Shown here in pieces: positions 27,463 to 36,654 of a stretch of 64,000 bases of DNA. The stretch covers positions 310,001-374,000 of the forward strand of contig NZ_FOKM01000004.1 in NCBI RefSeq assembly GCF_900111905.1. The letters are read 5' to 3'. Each line of letters opens with the position of its first letter. Position 1 is the first letter of the stretch. The notes beneath the pieces were generated by a model. That model saw only the letters and a program-made list of their open reading frames with translations, did not search any database and had not been told where the DNA came from. This stretch comes from Rhizobium sp. NFR07 (lineage in GTDB: Bacteria; Pseudomonadota; Alphaproteobacteria; Rhizobiales; Rhizobiaceae). Made by a program: the position numbers and the translations under genes.

Positions 27463-29106
27463 ATGCTCCATTCACTCCGTCATTCCGTGCGCGTTCTGTC
27501 CACGGGTGTCGCGCTCTCCATCATGCTGGTCGCGGCGCCGCAGGCCTTTGCCGCGACGCCGGCCGATACGCTGGTCGAAGGCTTTGCGATCGACGACATC
27601 ATCACCATCGATCCGGGCGAGGCCTTCGAGCTTTCGACTGCGGAAGTGACGGCAAACAGCTACAGCAAGCTCGTCATGCTCGATCCGGCGGATACGTCGA
27701 AGGTGGTCGGTGATCTGGCCGCGAGCTGGACGGTATCCGACGACGGCATGACCTATACGTTCAAGCTGAAGCCGGACCTGAAATTCGCTTCGGGCGGGCC
27801 GCTGACGGCCGAAGACGTGGCATTCTCCTTCGAACGCGCCGTCAAGCTCGACAAGTCGCCGGCCTTCCTCATCACCCAGTTCGGCATCACCGGCGACAAC
27901 GTGACGGAAAAGGCAAAGGCATCCGCGCCGGATACCTTCACCTTCACCGTCGACAAGCCTTATGCGCCGAGCTTCGTCTTGAACGTCCTGACCGCCACGG
28001 TTGCTTCCGTCGTCGAAAAGGCGGTGGTGATGCAGCACGCAAAGGCCATGACGCCGTCTGACGACTACAAGTATGACACCGACTTCGGCAATGAATGGAT
28101 GAAGACCGGCTTTGCCGGTTCCGGCCCGTACAAGGTGCTGGCATGGCGCGCCAACGAGGCCGTCATCATGGAAGCCAACCCGAACTATTACGGCGAAGCG
28201 CCGAAGCTGAAGCGCGTCATTTACCGCCACATGAAGGAAAGCTCGGGCCAGCGCCTGGCGCTGGAAAACGGCGATATCGACGTGGCGCGTAATCTCGAGC
28301 CGGGCGACGTGGATGCCGTCTCCAAGAAGGAAGGCCTGTCGGTGACCTCGGCACCTAAGGGCACGGTTTATTATTTCAGCCTCAACCAGAAGAACGAGAA
28401 CCTCGCCAAGCCTGAGGTGATCGAGGCCTTCAAATATCTGGTCGATTATGACGCGATCGGTGCGACGCTGATCAAGGGCATCGGCGAGATCCACCAGACC
28501 TTCCTGCCGAAGGGCCAGCTCGGCGCGCTGTCCGACAACCCGTACAAGCTGGATGTCGCCAAGGCGAAGGAACTGCTGGAAAAGGCGGGCCTGAAGGACG
28601 GCTTCACCGTGAGCATGGACGTGCGCAACACCCAGCCGGTGACGGGCATTGCCGAAAGCGTGCAGCAGACGCTGGCGCAGGCCGGTATCAAGCTCGAGAT
28701 CATCCCGGGCGACGGCAAGCAGACGCTGACCAAATATCGCGCCCGCACCCACGACATTTATATCGGCCAGTGGGGTTCGGACTATTTCGATCCGAACTCG
28801 AACGCCGAGACCTTCACCGTCAACCCGGACAATTCCGACGAGGGCAAGAACAAGACGCTCGCCTGGCGCAATGCCTGGGATGTGCCGAAGGAATTGTCCG
28901 ACGCCGGCAAGGGGGCGCTTCTCGAAAAGGATGCCGCAAAGCGCGTGGCCATCTATGAGGACCTGCAGAAGAAGGTACTGGCGCAGAGCCCGTTCGTGAT
29001 CGTCTTCCAGCAGACGGAAGTCGCCGGCTATTCGTCGAAGCTGAAGGACTACAAGCTCGGCCCGAGCTTCGACACCAACTTCGTCTATCCGGTGTCGAAG
29101 GAATAG
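27463..29106 (+). CDS. Peptide-type ABC transporter substrate-binding protein (first of two)
   Basis: This 547-residue periplasmic protein of the SBP_bac_5 family has a signal peptide ending near AFA-ATPA. Typical parts are DLAASWTVSDDGMTYTFKL (positions in the N-terminal lobe, here DLAASWTVSDDG), GSGPYKVLAW and the YxxxNxKN-like FSLNQKNENLAKPEV. It binds a peptide, opine or amide. The ATG at 27463 has AGGGGAA upstream; an earlier ATG at 27442 would add seven residues. It is the first binding protein in a cluster with two permease pairs and one ATPase pair. Confidence 0.9.
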   Translation: MLHSLRHSVRVLSTGVALSIMLVAAPQAFAATPADTLVEGFAIDDIITIDPGEAFELSTAEVTANSYSKLVMLDPADTSKVVGDLAASWTVSDDGMTYTFKLKPDLKFASGGPLTAEDVAFSFERAVKLDKSPAFLITQFGITGDNVTEKAKASAPDTFTFTVDKPYAPSFVLNVLTATVASVVEKAVVMQHAKAMTPSDDYKYDTDFGNEWMKTGFAGSGPYKVLAWRANEAVIMEANPNYYGEAPKLKRVIYRHMKESSGQRLALENGDIDVARNLEPGDVDAVSKKEGLSVTSAPKGTVYYFSLNQKNENLAKPEVIEAFKYLVDYDAIGATLIKGIGEIHQTFLPKGQLGALSDNPYKLDVAKAKELLEKAGLKDGFTVSMDVRNTQPVTGIAESVQQTLAQAGIKLEIIPGDGKQTLTKYRARTHDIYIGQWGSDYFDPNSNAETFTVNPDNSDEGKNKTLAWRNAWDVPKELSDAGKGALLEKDAAKRVAIYEDLQKKVLAQSPFVIVFQQTEVAGYSSKLKDYKLGPSFDTNFVYPVSKE

Positions 29107-29123
29107 TTGCGGCGTATTTGGAA

Positions 29124-29257
29124 AAGACCCCTCCCAACCCTCCCCACAAGGGGGAGGGCTTAACCCGGCAGCACCACCGAAGCCTCAATTGAGCCGAAGT
29201 GGGTGCCGCGAGTCTTCTCCCCCTTGTGGGGGAGATGGCCGGCAGGCCAGAGGGGGA
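29124..29257. repeat. RIME-like intergenic mosaic element, copy 2
   Basis: Inverted relative of the element at 26117-26252, placed between the binding-protein gene and its permease gene. Palindromes are CCCTCCCCACAAGGGGGAGGG (21 bases, seen at 29137-29158 in slightly variant form) and CTCCCCCTTGTGGGGGAG. Being inside the operon, it is probably transcribed as stable stem-loops. Confidence 0.75.
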
Positions 29258-29349
29258 CTTTCTCGATGCGATAGCTATGGGGCCCGATCCGAGCCAGGCG
29301 TGACGGCTCGAGGGCGCCATATCCTTTCAATTCTCTCAAGGAGAACTCC

Positions 29350-30417
29350 TTGACGCTTACCGATACGACGGCAGTGACGCGGCGCACGAGGCGTCGTGCT
29401 TCCTCCTTCGGGATGGCGGTGGTCCGTTTCGTGGTCACGGTCGTCACCACCTTTCTCGGCCTTCTGGCCGTCACCTTCTTCATCGGCCGCGTCGTGCCGA
29501 TCGATCCGGCGCTCGCGATCGTTGGCGACCGTGCGCCTGCCCATGTGGTGGAGCGGGTGCGCGAGGAGCTGGGCTTGAACCTGCCGCTCTACCAGCAGTT
29601 CTGGATCTATATAAAACAGGCGCTGAGCGGTGATTTCGGCACGTCGGTGCTGACCACCAATCCGGTCATGGCCGATATCGCCCGGGTGTTTCCGGCAACG
29701 ATCGAGCTTGCGACGATCGGCACCATCATCGGTGCGCTGATCGGCGTGCCGCTCGGCGTGTTGGCTGCCGTCAAGCGCGGCTCGTTCGCCGACCAGATCG
29801 TCCGGGTCATCGGGCTGATCGGTTATTCGGTGCCGATCTTCTGGCTGGGCTTACTGGCGCTGGTGCTGTTTTATGCCAAGCTCAACTGGGTCGCCTATCC
29901 GGGACGGATCGACATCGTCTACGAATACACGTTCACGCCGGTGACCGGCTTCTATCTGCTCGACGCGATCTGGCAGGCGCAGTGGGACGTGGCGCTCGAC
30001 CTGTTCCGCCACATCATCCTGCCCGGCGGGCTGCTCGGCTATTTCTCGCTCGCCTATATCAGCCGAATGACGCGGTCCTTCATGCTGAACGAGCTGCAGC
30101 AGGAATATGTTGTGGCCGCCCGTGCGAAAGGCCTATCGGAGACGCGGATCATCTGGTTTCATGCGCTGCGCAATGCCGCGGTGCCGCTGGTGACGGTGAT
30201 CGCGCTCTCCTATGCCGGGCTGCTGGAAGGCTCGGTGCTGACCGAGACGATCTTCTCCTGGCCGGGGCTCGGGCTCTACATCACCAACTCGCTGCAGAAT
30301 GCCGACATGAATGCCGTGCTCGGCGGCACGATCGTCATCGGTGCCGTGTTCATCACCATAAACATATTGTCCGATCTGCTTTACCGGACCTTGGACCCGA
30401 GGACGAAAAGCCGATGA
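29350..30417 (+). CDS. Peptide-type ABC permease, DppB-like (module 1)
   Basis: This 355-residue permease of the DppB/OppB type has a first membrane segment at about residues 25-45, then PIDPALAIVGDRAP, a large periplasmic loop, and the EAA-type loop EYVVAARAKGLSE near residue 255. It starts at TTG with AAGGAG 6 bases upstream. It overlaps the next permease gene by 4 bases. An insertion around residues 185-210 (PGRIDIVYEYTFTPVTG) is longer than in DppB and occurs in some related importers. Confidence 0.9.
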   Translation: MTLTDTTAVTRRTRRRASSFGMAVVRFVVTVVTTFLGLLAVTFFIGRVVPIDPALAIVGDRAPAHVVERVREELGLNLPLYQQFWIYIKQALSGDFGTSVLTTNPVMADIARVFPATIELATIGTIIGALIGVPLGVLAAVKRGSFADQIVRVIGLIGYSVPIFWLGLLALVLFYAKLNWVAYPGRIDIVYEYTFTPVTGFYLLDAIWQAQWDVALDLFRHIILPGGLLGYFSLAYISRMTRSFMLNELQQEYVVAARAKGLSETRIIWFHALRNAAVPLVTVIALSYAGLLEGSVLTETIFSWPGLGLYITNSLQNADMNAVLGGTIVIGAVFITINILSDLLYRTLDPRTKSR

Positions 30418-31358
30418 GTGCGCCCCCTCTGCAAATTGGCGACAATCTCAAGCCTTACAGCCGCGACTGGCTGCTGTCGGAACAGCCGACATCGCGGCAT
30501 CAGGCCCGGCTCGGCCGCGCCTATGTGATCTGGCGGCGGTTTTCCGCCAACCGGCTGGCGCTTGCCGGTCTGGGCATCATCGTCCTGCTCGTCCTCGTCG
30601 CGATCTTCGCGGATGTGCTGGCACCGCATAATCCGGTGCAAGGCGACCTGATGAATGCGCGGCTGCTGGCGCCGGGCACATCGGGCTATCTGCTCGGCAC
30701 CGACGACCAGGGGCGTGACATCCTCTCGCGGCTGATCCACGGCTCGCGGCTGACGCTTTTTGTCGTCGTGCTGGTGGCGATCATCGCGGCACCCGTCGGG
30801 CTGATCATCGGCACGGTGTCCGGTTACGCTGGAGGCTGGGTAGATGCGGTGCTGATGCGGATAACCGACATCTTTCTGGCCTTTCCGAAGCTCGTGCTGG
30901 CGCTGGCGCTGGTGGCGGCCCTTGGGCCTGGCATCGAGAATGCGGTGCTTGCCATCGCCGTCACCTCATGGCCGCCCTATGCGCGTATTGCCCGCGCCGA
31001 GACGATGACGTTCCGCAATTCGGAATTCATCTCGGCGGTGAAGCTGATGGGGGCATCGCCGTTCCGCATCGTTTTTCGCCATGTCATGCCGCTCTGCCTC
31101 TCCTCGCTGATCGTGCGCGTCACGCTCGACATGGCGGGCATCATTCTGACCGCCGCCGGTCTCGGCTTCCTCGGCCTCGGTGCGCAGCCGCCGCTGCCGG
31201 AATGGGGCGCGATGATCGCCTCGGGCCGCCGTTTCATTCTCGACCAGTGGTGGGTGGCGGCGATGCCCGGTGCGGCGATCCTAATCGTCAGCCTCGGCTT
31301 CAACCTGCTCGGCGACGGTCTTCGCGATGCGCTCGACCCGAAGGAGGCCGGGCAATGA
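30414..31358 (+). CDS. Peptide-type ABC permease, DppC-like (module 1)
   Basis: This 314-residue permease of the DppC/OppC type has a hydrophilic N-terminus of about 40 residues, the motif LGTDDQGRDILSRLIHGSR after the first segment, and the EAA loop EFISAVKLMGAS. It pairs with the upstream permease. Both ends overlap neighbouring genes by 4 bases, which ties it tightly to the ATPase that follows. Confidence 0.92.
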   Translation: MSAPPLQIGDNLKPYSRDWLLSEQPTSRHQARLGRAYVIWRRFSANRLALAGLGIIVLLVLVAIFADVLAPHNPVQGDLMNARLLAPGTSGYLLGTDDQGRDILSRLIHGSRLTLFVVVLVAIIAAPVGLIIGTVSGYAGGWVDAVLMRITDIFLAFPKLVLALALVAALGPGIENAVLAIAVTSWPPYARIARAETMTFRNSEFISAVKLMGASPFRIVFRHVMPLCLSSLIVRVTLDMAGIILTAAGLGFLGLGAQPPLPEWGAMIASGRRFILDQWWVAAMPGAAILIVSLGFNLLGDGLRDALDPKEAGQ

Positions 31359-32191
31359 GTGAGGTCCTACTTACGGTCGACGACCTGCGCGTTACCTTTC
31401 CGACCCGGACCGGCGAGATCGAGGCGGTGCGCGGTGTGTCATTTACGCTCGGTCGCGAACGACTGGGCATCGTGGGCGAAAGCGGATCGGGCAAGTCGCA
31501 GACCGGCCGGGCGATCATGGGGCTGACGCCGCGCCATGCGAAGATCACGGCCAAGACGCTGAATTTCGCCGGGCGCGATCTGTTGAAAATCTCCGACAAG
31601 GAACGGCGCGACATCCGCGGAAAGCGGATCGGCATGGTGCTGCAGGATCCGAAGTATTCGCTGAACCCGGTGATGACGATCGGCCGGCAGATCATCGAGA
31701 CGCTTCGGACCCATGAGAGGGTTTCGACATCCGAGGCGAAGGCGCGGACGCTCGCCATGCTGGAGGCGGTGCAGATTCGCGATCCGGAACGGGTGTTTTC
31801 GCTCTATCCGCACGAGGTTTCCGGCGGCATGGGGCAGCGGGTGATGATCGCGATGATGCTGATCTGCGGCCCGGAACTGTTGATTGCCGACGAGCCGACC
31901 TCTGCCTTGGATGTGACCGTGCAGCTCGAAGTGCTCGGCATTCTCGACAAGCTGGTCGCCGAGCGTGGCATGGGGCTGATCTTCGTGTCGCATGACCTGC
32001 GGCTTGTCTCGTCCTTCTGCGACCGGGTGCTGGTCATGTATGCCGGGCGCGTGGTGGAGGAACTGCCGTCGGCGGATCTGTCCAAGGCGCAGCATCCCTA
32101 CACGCAGGGGCTCTTGAACTGCCTGCCGGTGATCGGGTCCGACCGGCATCCGCTGCCCGTTCTCGACCGCCAGAAGGAGTGGGCGCTATGA
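31355..32191 (+). CDS. Peptide-type ABC ATPase, DppD-like
   Basis: This ATP-binding protein has 278 residues, shorter than typical DppD (about 325). It has Walker A GESGSGKSQTGRA, signature VSGGMGQRVMIAMML, Walker B LLIADEPTSALD and the switch in VSHDLRLV. In the signature, Gly-Met-Gly-Gln replaces the commoner Gly-Met-Arg-Gln. The C-terminal oligopeptide-type extension (HPYTQGLLNCLPVIG) is cut short. It probably forms a heterodimer with the next gene's product and may serve both permease pairs of the cluster. Confidence 0.9.
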   Translation: MSEVLLTVDDLRVTFPTRTGEIEAVRGVSFTLGRERLGIVGESGSGKSQTGRAIMGLTPRHAKITAKTLNFAGRDLLKISDKERRDIRGKRIGMVLQDPKYSLNPVMTIGRQIIETLRTHERVSTSEAKARTLAMLEAVQIRDPERVFSLYPHEVSGGMGQRVMIAMMLICGPELLIADEPTSALDVTVQLEVLGILDKLVAERGMGLIFVSHDLRLVSSFCDRVLVMYAGRVVEELPSADLSKAQHPYTQGLLNCLPVIGSDRHPLPVLDRQKEWAL

Positions 32192-32937
32192 CGGCCGTGC
32201 TTTCCGTCCGTGATATGGTCGTCCGCTTCGACGAGTTTCTGGCGCTCGACCATGTGTCGCTCGATGTGGCGGCCGGCGAGAGTTTCGGCATCGTCGGGGA
32301 AAGCGGTTCGGGTAAGTCGACATTGCTGCGGGCTGTCGCGGGTCTGAACGCATTCGAGGCTGGGTCGCTGAGCATCAACGGCCAGTCCTATTCCGGCCGC
32401 AGCCGGTCGAAAGAGTTCTACCGCACCGTCCAGATGGTGTTTCAGGACCCTTACGGCTCGCTGCATCCGCGCCAGACGGTGGACCGATTGCTGCTCGAGC
32501 CACTGGCGATCCACGGGTTCGACAATGTCGACCGACGGATCATGCGGGCGCTGGACGAGGTGGGGCTGGGCTCCGGTTTCCGCTTCCGCTATTCGCACCA
32601 GCTTTCCGGCGGACAGCGGCAGCGCGTGGCGATCGCCCGGGCGCTGATCCTCGAACCCAAGGTGCTGCTGCTCGACGAGCCGACGTCTGCGCTCGATGCC
32701 TCGATCCAGGCGGAAATCCTCAACCTGCTGGAACAGGCGCGCCGCGACCGCAACCTCACCTTCGTGATGGTCAGCCACGATCTCGGCGTGATCCATCACA
32801 TGTGCGGACGCCTTGCCGTGATGAAGTCCGGCAAGGTGGTGGAGACGGTGGCAGCCGATGCGCTGGAGAAACGGGATTTCTCTGCCGACTATACGCGCCA
32901 GCTTCTCGTCGCCAGCGAAGGTTTTCGCCGCGTCTAG
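32188..32937 (+). CDS. Peptide-type ABC ATPase, DppF-like
   Basis: This ATP-binding protein has 249 residues and lacks most of the C-terminal extension of DppF. It has Walker [17 protein letters not shown], the Q-loop MVFQDPYGSLHPRQ, signature [15 protein letters not shown] and Walker B VLLLDEPTSALD. Start at 32188 overlaps the upstream stop (ATGA). It ends the first transport module; no other ATPase gene occurs before the second module ends, which makes sharing likely. Confidence 0.9.
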   Translation: MTAVLSVRDMVVRFDEFLALDHVSLDVAAGESFGIVGESGSGKSTLLRAVAGLNAFEAGSLSINGQSYSGRSRSKEFYRTVQMVFQDPYGSLHPRQTVDRLLLEPLAIHGFDNVDRRIMRALDEVGLGSGFRFRYSHQLSGGQRQRVAIARALILEPKVLLLDEPTSALDASIQAEILNLLEQARRDRNLTFVMVSHDLGVIHHMCGRLAVMKSGKVVETVAADALEKRDFSADYTRQLLVASEGFRRV

Positions 32938-33058
32938 CATCCGTTTCGGCAGGTTCGGAACTGTGGGAGACGGCGCGAATGGGCATTGTGTGCAATTGCG
33001 AAATGTCCTTAGATTGCGCCAACAAGGCTGCACTCAGCGAATAGTGGGGAACGATAGA

Positions 33059-34594
33059 ATGCAGAATGGTATCTCCTGGGGAGCCCTCGGGGCGGCGATT
33101 TCCCGACGCGGCGTGATGGCGCTCGCGCTTGCCGCCGGTGTCTCGTTTGCCGCGCCTTACGCGCAGGCAGCGCCGAAGACGGCGGTGACGATCGGTATGG
33201 CGGTGGAGCCGGGCGGCCTCGACCCGACGATCGGCGCGCAGGTGATGATCGGGCAGGTGACCTGGCAGAACGTCTTCGAAGGCCTGACGACCATCGACAA
33301 GGACGGCAAGGTGCAGCCGCAGCTCGCTGAGAGCTGGGACGTCGCGCCGGACGGCAAGACCTATACGTTCAAGCTGCGTGACGGCGTGAAATTCCACAAT
33401 GGCGTCGCCTTCGACAGTTCGGTCGCCAAGTTCACGCTCGACCGCGCCCGCGGTGCCGACAGCGTCAATCCGCAGAAGCGTTATTTCACCTCGATCGACA
33501 CGATCGAGACGCCGGATGCCTCGACGCTGGTGCTCAAGCTGAAACATCCGACCGGAAGCCTGCTCTACTGGCTCGGCTGGCCCGCGGCCGTGATGGTGGA
33601 GCCTTCGACGGCTGCGGAGAACAAGTCCAACCCGGTGGGTACCGGGCCGTTCACCTTCGGCAGCTGGGCCAAGGGTGTGAAGGTCGACCTGAAGAAGAGT
33701 GCCGACTACTGGAACAAGCAGGTTTCGGTGAAGCTGGAGACGGCCTCGTTCCGCTTCATCAACGATCCGCAGGGGCAGTCGGCGGCGCTGACGGCAGGCG
33801 ACGTCGATGCGTTTCCGGAATTCGGCGCGCCGGAACTCGTCTCCTCCTTCGAGGGCAGCGACAAGCTGGCGACCGTGATCGGCAATACCGAGCTCAAGGT
33901 CGTGGCGGGGATGAACAATGCCCGCAAGCCTTTCTCCGACAAGAAGGTTCGCCAGGCGCTGATGATGGCGGTCGACCGGGCGATGGTGGTGGAAGGCGCG
34001 TGGTCCGGCCTCGGCACGCCGATCGGCAGTCACTACACGCCGAACGATCGCGGCTACAAGGACCTGACCGGCGTCTACCCCTATGATGCCGAAAAGGCCA
34101 AGGCGCTGCTGGCGGAGGCCGGTTATCCCGACGGCTTCTCTTTTACCATCAAGGCGCCGCAGATGGCCTATGCGCAGCGGTCGTCGCAGATCCTGCAGGC
34201 GCTGTTTGCCGAGATCGGCGTGACGATGGACATCCAGACCACCGAGTTTCCGGCGAAATGGGTGGCGGACGTGCTGAAGGCGGCCGATTACGACATGACC
34301 ATCGTCGCCCATGCCGAGCCAATGGACATCGATATCTACGCCCGCGATCCCTACTACTTCAACTACAAGAATCCGGCCTTCAACGAAGTGCTGGAAAAGG
34401 TCGAGGCGACGGCCGACCCGGCGGAGCAGGACAAGCTCTACGGCGAGGCACAGACCATTCTCGCCGACGACGTGCCGGCGCTGTTCCTGTTCGTCATGCC
34501 GAAGCTCGGCATATGGGACAAGAAGCTGAAGGGTCTGTGGGAAAACGAACCGATCCCGTCGAACGTGCTGACCGAGGTGCATTGGGAAGAGTGA
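33059..34594 (+). CDS. Peptide-type ABC transporter substrate-binding protein (second)
   Basis: This is a second SBP_bac_5 protein, 511 residues. The N-terminus contains SRRGVMALALAAG, which resembles a twin-arginine signal, followed by a cleavage region near AQA-APK; export by Tat is possible, unlike the first binding protein. Family parts include GLDPTIGAQVM, LAESWDVAPDGKTYTFKLR and GTGPFTFGSW. GGGGA lies just before the ATG at 33059. The 121 bases before the gene could hold an internal promoter. It heads a module with its own permeases but no ATPases. Confidence 0.9.
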   Translation: MQNGISWGALGAAISRRGVMALALAAGVSFAAPYAQAAPKTAVTIGMAVEPGGLDPTIGAQVMIGQVTWQNVFEGLTTIDKDGKVQPQLAESWDVAPDGKTYTFKLRDGVKFHNGVAFDSSVAKFTLDRARGADSVNPQKRYFTSIDTIETPDASTLVLKLKHPTGSLLYWLGWPAAVMVEPSTAAENKSNPVGTGPFTFGSWAKGVKVDLKKSADYWNKQVSVKLETASFRFINDPQGQSAALTAGDVDAFPEFGAPELVSSFEGSDKLATVIGNTELKVVAGMNNARKPFSDKKVRQALMMAVDRAMVVEGAWSGLGTPIGSHYTPNDRGYKDLTGVYPYDAEKAKALLAEAGYPDGFSFTIKAPQMAYAQRSSQILQALFAEIGVTMDIQTTEFPAKWVADVLKAADYDMTIVAHAEPMDIDIYARDPYYFNYKNPAFNEVLEKVEATADPAEQDKLYGEAQTILADDVPALFLFVMPKLGIWDKKLKGLWENEPIPSNVLTEVHWEE

Positions 34595-34709
34595 GGGCGT
34601 TGGCTTCATTCACGTCTGCCAGCCGGCGGATGAGGGGCAGGGGCATGTCGGAAGTTGCTGCGCAAGCTTTTCAATGGCTGAAAGGAACTGATGTCGGCGC
34701 GGCATACCG

Positions 34710-34843
34710 ATCTCCCCCCTTGTGGGGGAGATGCCCGGCAGGGCAGAGGGGGGTGTCGCCTCATACTCGCACGCCGAATTCGCTGGACCACCCCCCTCTG
34801 TCGGCTCTGCCGACATCTCCCCCACAAGGGGGGAGATCGGGAG
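34710..34843. repeat. RIME-like intergenic mosaic element, copy 3 (inverted-repeat form)
   Basis: This element lies between the second binding-protein gene and its permease. Both ends carry related modules in opposite orientation: CTCCCCCCTTGTGGGGGAG plus GCCCGGCAGGGC on the left, and CTCTGCCGACATCTCCCCC with ACAAGGGGGGAG on the right. The whole could fold into one long hairpin. The right end lies about 15 bases from the permease start codon, so it may influence its translation. Confidence 0.75.
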
Positions 34844-34853
34844 TGCGCGTTTT

Positions 34854-35801
34854 ATGATCTCCATCCTCATCCGCCGCATCGTCAGCCTTGTCGTCACGCT
34901 GCTCGTCGTGTCGCTCATGATCTTTTCCGTCATGAACCTTCTGCCCGGTGATCCGGCGGCGATCATGCTGGGGACCTCGGCGACGCCGGAGACGTTGGCG
35001 GCGTTGAGGGCGCAGATGGGGCTCGATGAGCCGATCGTCGTGCGATATGTCGCGTGGCTCACGGGCATGGCGCAGGGCGATCTCGGGCAGTCCTATACCT
35101 ATGGCGTGCCGGTGGCCGGCCTGATCGCCGAACGGCTGGTCGTGACGCTACCGTTGGCCTTGATGGCGGTCGTCATTTCGGTCGGCATCGCTGTGCCGCT
35201 CGGCGTTGCGGCTGCGCGGCGGCATAACGGGCTGTTCGACCATATTGCCGGGGCGATTTCCTATGCCTCTATCGCGGTGCCAGCCTTCTGGGTGGGGCTG
35301 CTCCTGATCATCGCCTTTTCCACCAATCTCGGCTGGATGCCGGCCGGCGGGTTTCCGGGCTGGGACGCCGGATTGCTCGCCGGGCTGCAGGCATTGCTGA
35401 TGCCGGCGATTGCGCTGGCGTTGCCGCAGGCAGGCGTGCTGACGCGGGTGGCGCGCAGTGCCGTGCTGGAGGTGATGAACGAGGATTTTGTCCGCACCGC
35501 GCGCGCCAAGGGCCTGAGCGAGCGGCTTGCTGTGTGGCGCCATGCGCTGCCCAATGCGCTGGTTCCGGTCGTCACCATGATCGGCCTGCAGTTCACATTC
35601 CTGATTGCCGGCGCGGTGCTGGTGGAGAATGTCTTCAACCTGCCGGGGCTCGGACGGCTTGCCTATCAGGCGCTGTCGCAGCGCGACATCATCGTCATGC
35701 AGGATGTGGTGCTGTTCTTCTCCGCGCTTGTCATCATCATCAACTTCCTCGTCGACCTTGCCTATCTGGTGATCGACCCGCGGCTGAGGGTGGCGACGTG
35801 A
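34854..35801 (+). CDS. Peptide-type ABC permease, DppB-like (module 2)
   Basis: This 315-residue permease has the classical DppB N-terminus (MISILIRRIVSLVVTLLVV) and the LLPGDPAAIMLG motif, with the EAA loop DFVRTARAKGLSE near residue 215. It is more canonical than the module 1 counterpart. It starts right behind the repeat element; a frame reaching into the repeat is not used. Stop and next start share one base (TGATG). Confidence 0.9.
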   Translation: MISILIRRIVSLVVTLLVVSLMIFSVMNLLPGDPAAIMLGTSATPETLAALRAQMGLDEPIVVRYVAWLTGMAQGDLGQSYTYGVPVAGLIAERLVVTLPLALMAVVISVGIAVPLGVAAARRHNGLFDHIAGAISYASIAVPAFWVGLLLIIAFSTNLGWMPAGGFPGWDAGLLAGLQALLMPAIALALPQAGVLTRVARSAVLEVMNEDFVRTARAKGLSERLAVWRHALPNALVPVVTMIGLQFTFLIAGAVLVENVFNLPGLGRLAYQALSQRDIIVMQDVVLFFSALVIIINFLVDLAYLVIDPRLRVAT

Positions 35802-36622
35802 TGGCAGGCATCTTCCGCCGTCCGGTGCTCGCGATCGGTCTCGTCATCACGCTTTCGCTGGTTGCCGTGGCGTTGCTCTCGCTCGTCTGGACGCCGTCGC
35901 TGCCCTCGAAGATGAACATCGTGCAGCGGCTGAAACCGCCGCTTGGGCCGGGAGGGCTGCTCGGCACCGACCAGTTCGGCCGCGATGTCATGTCCATGCT
36001 GATGGTGGGCGCGTGGAATTCGTTGTCCACCTCGTTCCTGGCGGTGGCGCTCGGGGCGACGGTCGGCTCGGCGATCGGGGTGCTTGTCGCGATGAAGCGC
36101 GGCTGGCTGGAGCTCATCACGATGCGCGGCTGCGACATCATCTTCGCCGTGCCGCCCATCCTTTCGGCGATGATGCTCGGGGCCTTTCTCGGCTCCGGCC
36201 GGTTTACCGCCGTCATCGCGATTGCCGTCTTCATGGTGCCGGTCTTCGCACGCCTGACGCTTGCCGCCGCCAAGCAGATCTGGGCGCGCGACTATGTGAT
36301 GGCGGCGATCGGCATCGGCCGGTCGAACGGCAGGATCACGCTGGTCCACATCCTGCCGAATATTTCCAACCAGATCATCGTGCAGGTGGCGATCCAGCTT
36401 GGTCTCGCAATTCTCACCGAAGCAGGTTTGTCCTTCCTCGGGCTCGGCATGCCGCCGCCGGCGCCAACATGGGGGCGGATGCTTGCGGACAGCCAGACTT
36501 TCTTTGCGCAGGCGCCCTGGCTTGCGATCCTGCCGGGCCTTGCGATCGCGCTTGCCGTGCTTGGCCTCAACATGCTGGGCGACGGTCTGCGCGACGTGCT
36601 CGACCCGCGCACGAGGACCTGA
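35801..36622 (+). CDS. Peptide-type ABC permease, DppC-like (module 2)
   Basis: This 273-residue DppC-type permease lacks the long hydrophilic N-terminus of the module 1 protein. Motifs are LLGTDQFGRDVMSML and the EAA loop DYVMAAIGIGRSNG. The C-terminus GLNMLGDGLRDVLDPRT is the family hallmark. It overlaps the upstream permease by one base and is 32 bases before the amidase gene. No ATPase follows. Confidence 0.92.
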   Translation: MAGIFRRPVLAIGLVITLSLVAVALLSLVWTPSLPSKMNIVQRLKPPLGPGGLLGTDQFGRDVMSMLMVGAWNSLSTSFLAVALGATVGSAIGVLVAMKRGWLELITMRGCDIIFAVPPILSAMMLGAFLGSGRFTAVIAIAVFMVPVFARLTLAAAKQIWARDYVMAAIGIGRSNGRITLVHILPNISNQIIVQVAIQLGLAILTEAGLSFLGLGMPPPAPTWGRMLADSQTFFAQAPWLAILPGLAIALAVLGLNMLGDGLRDVLDPRTRT

Positions 36623-36654
36623 TTACAGACAAAAAATACTCCGGGAACATTGCC

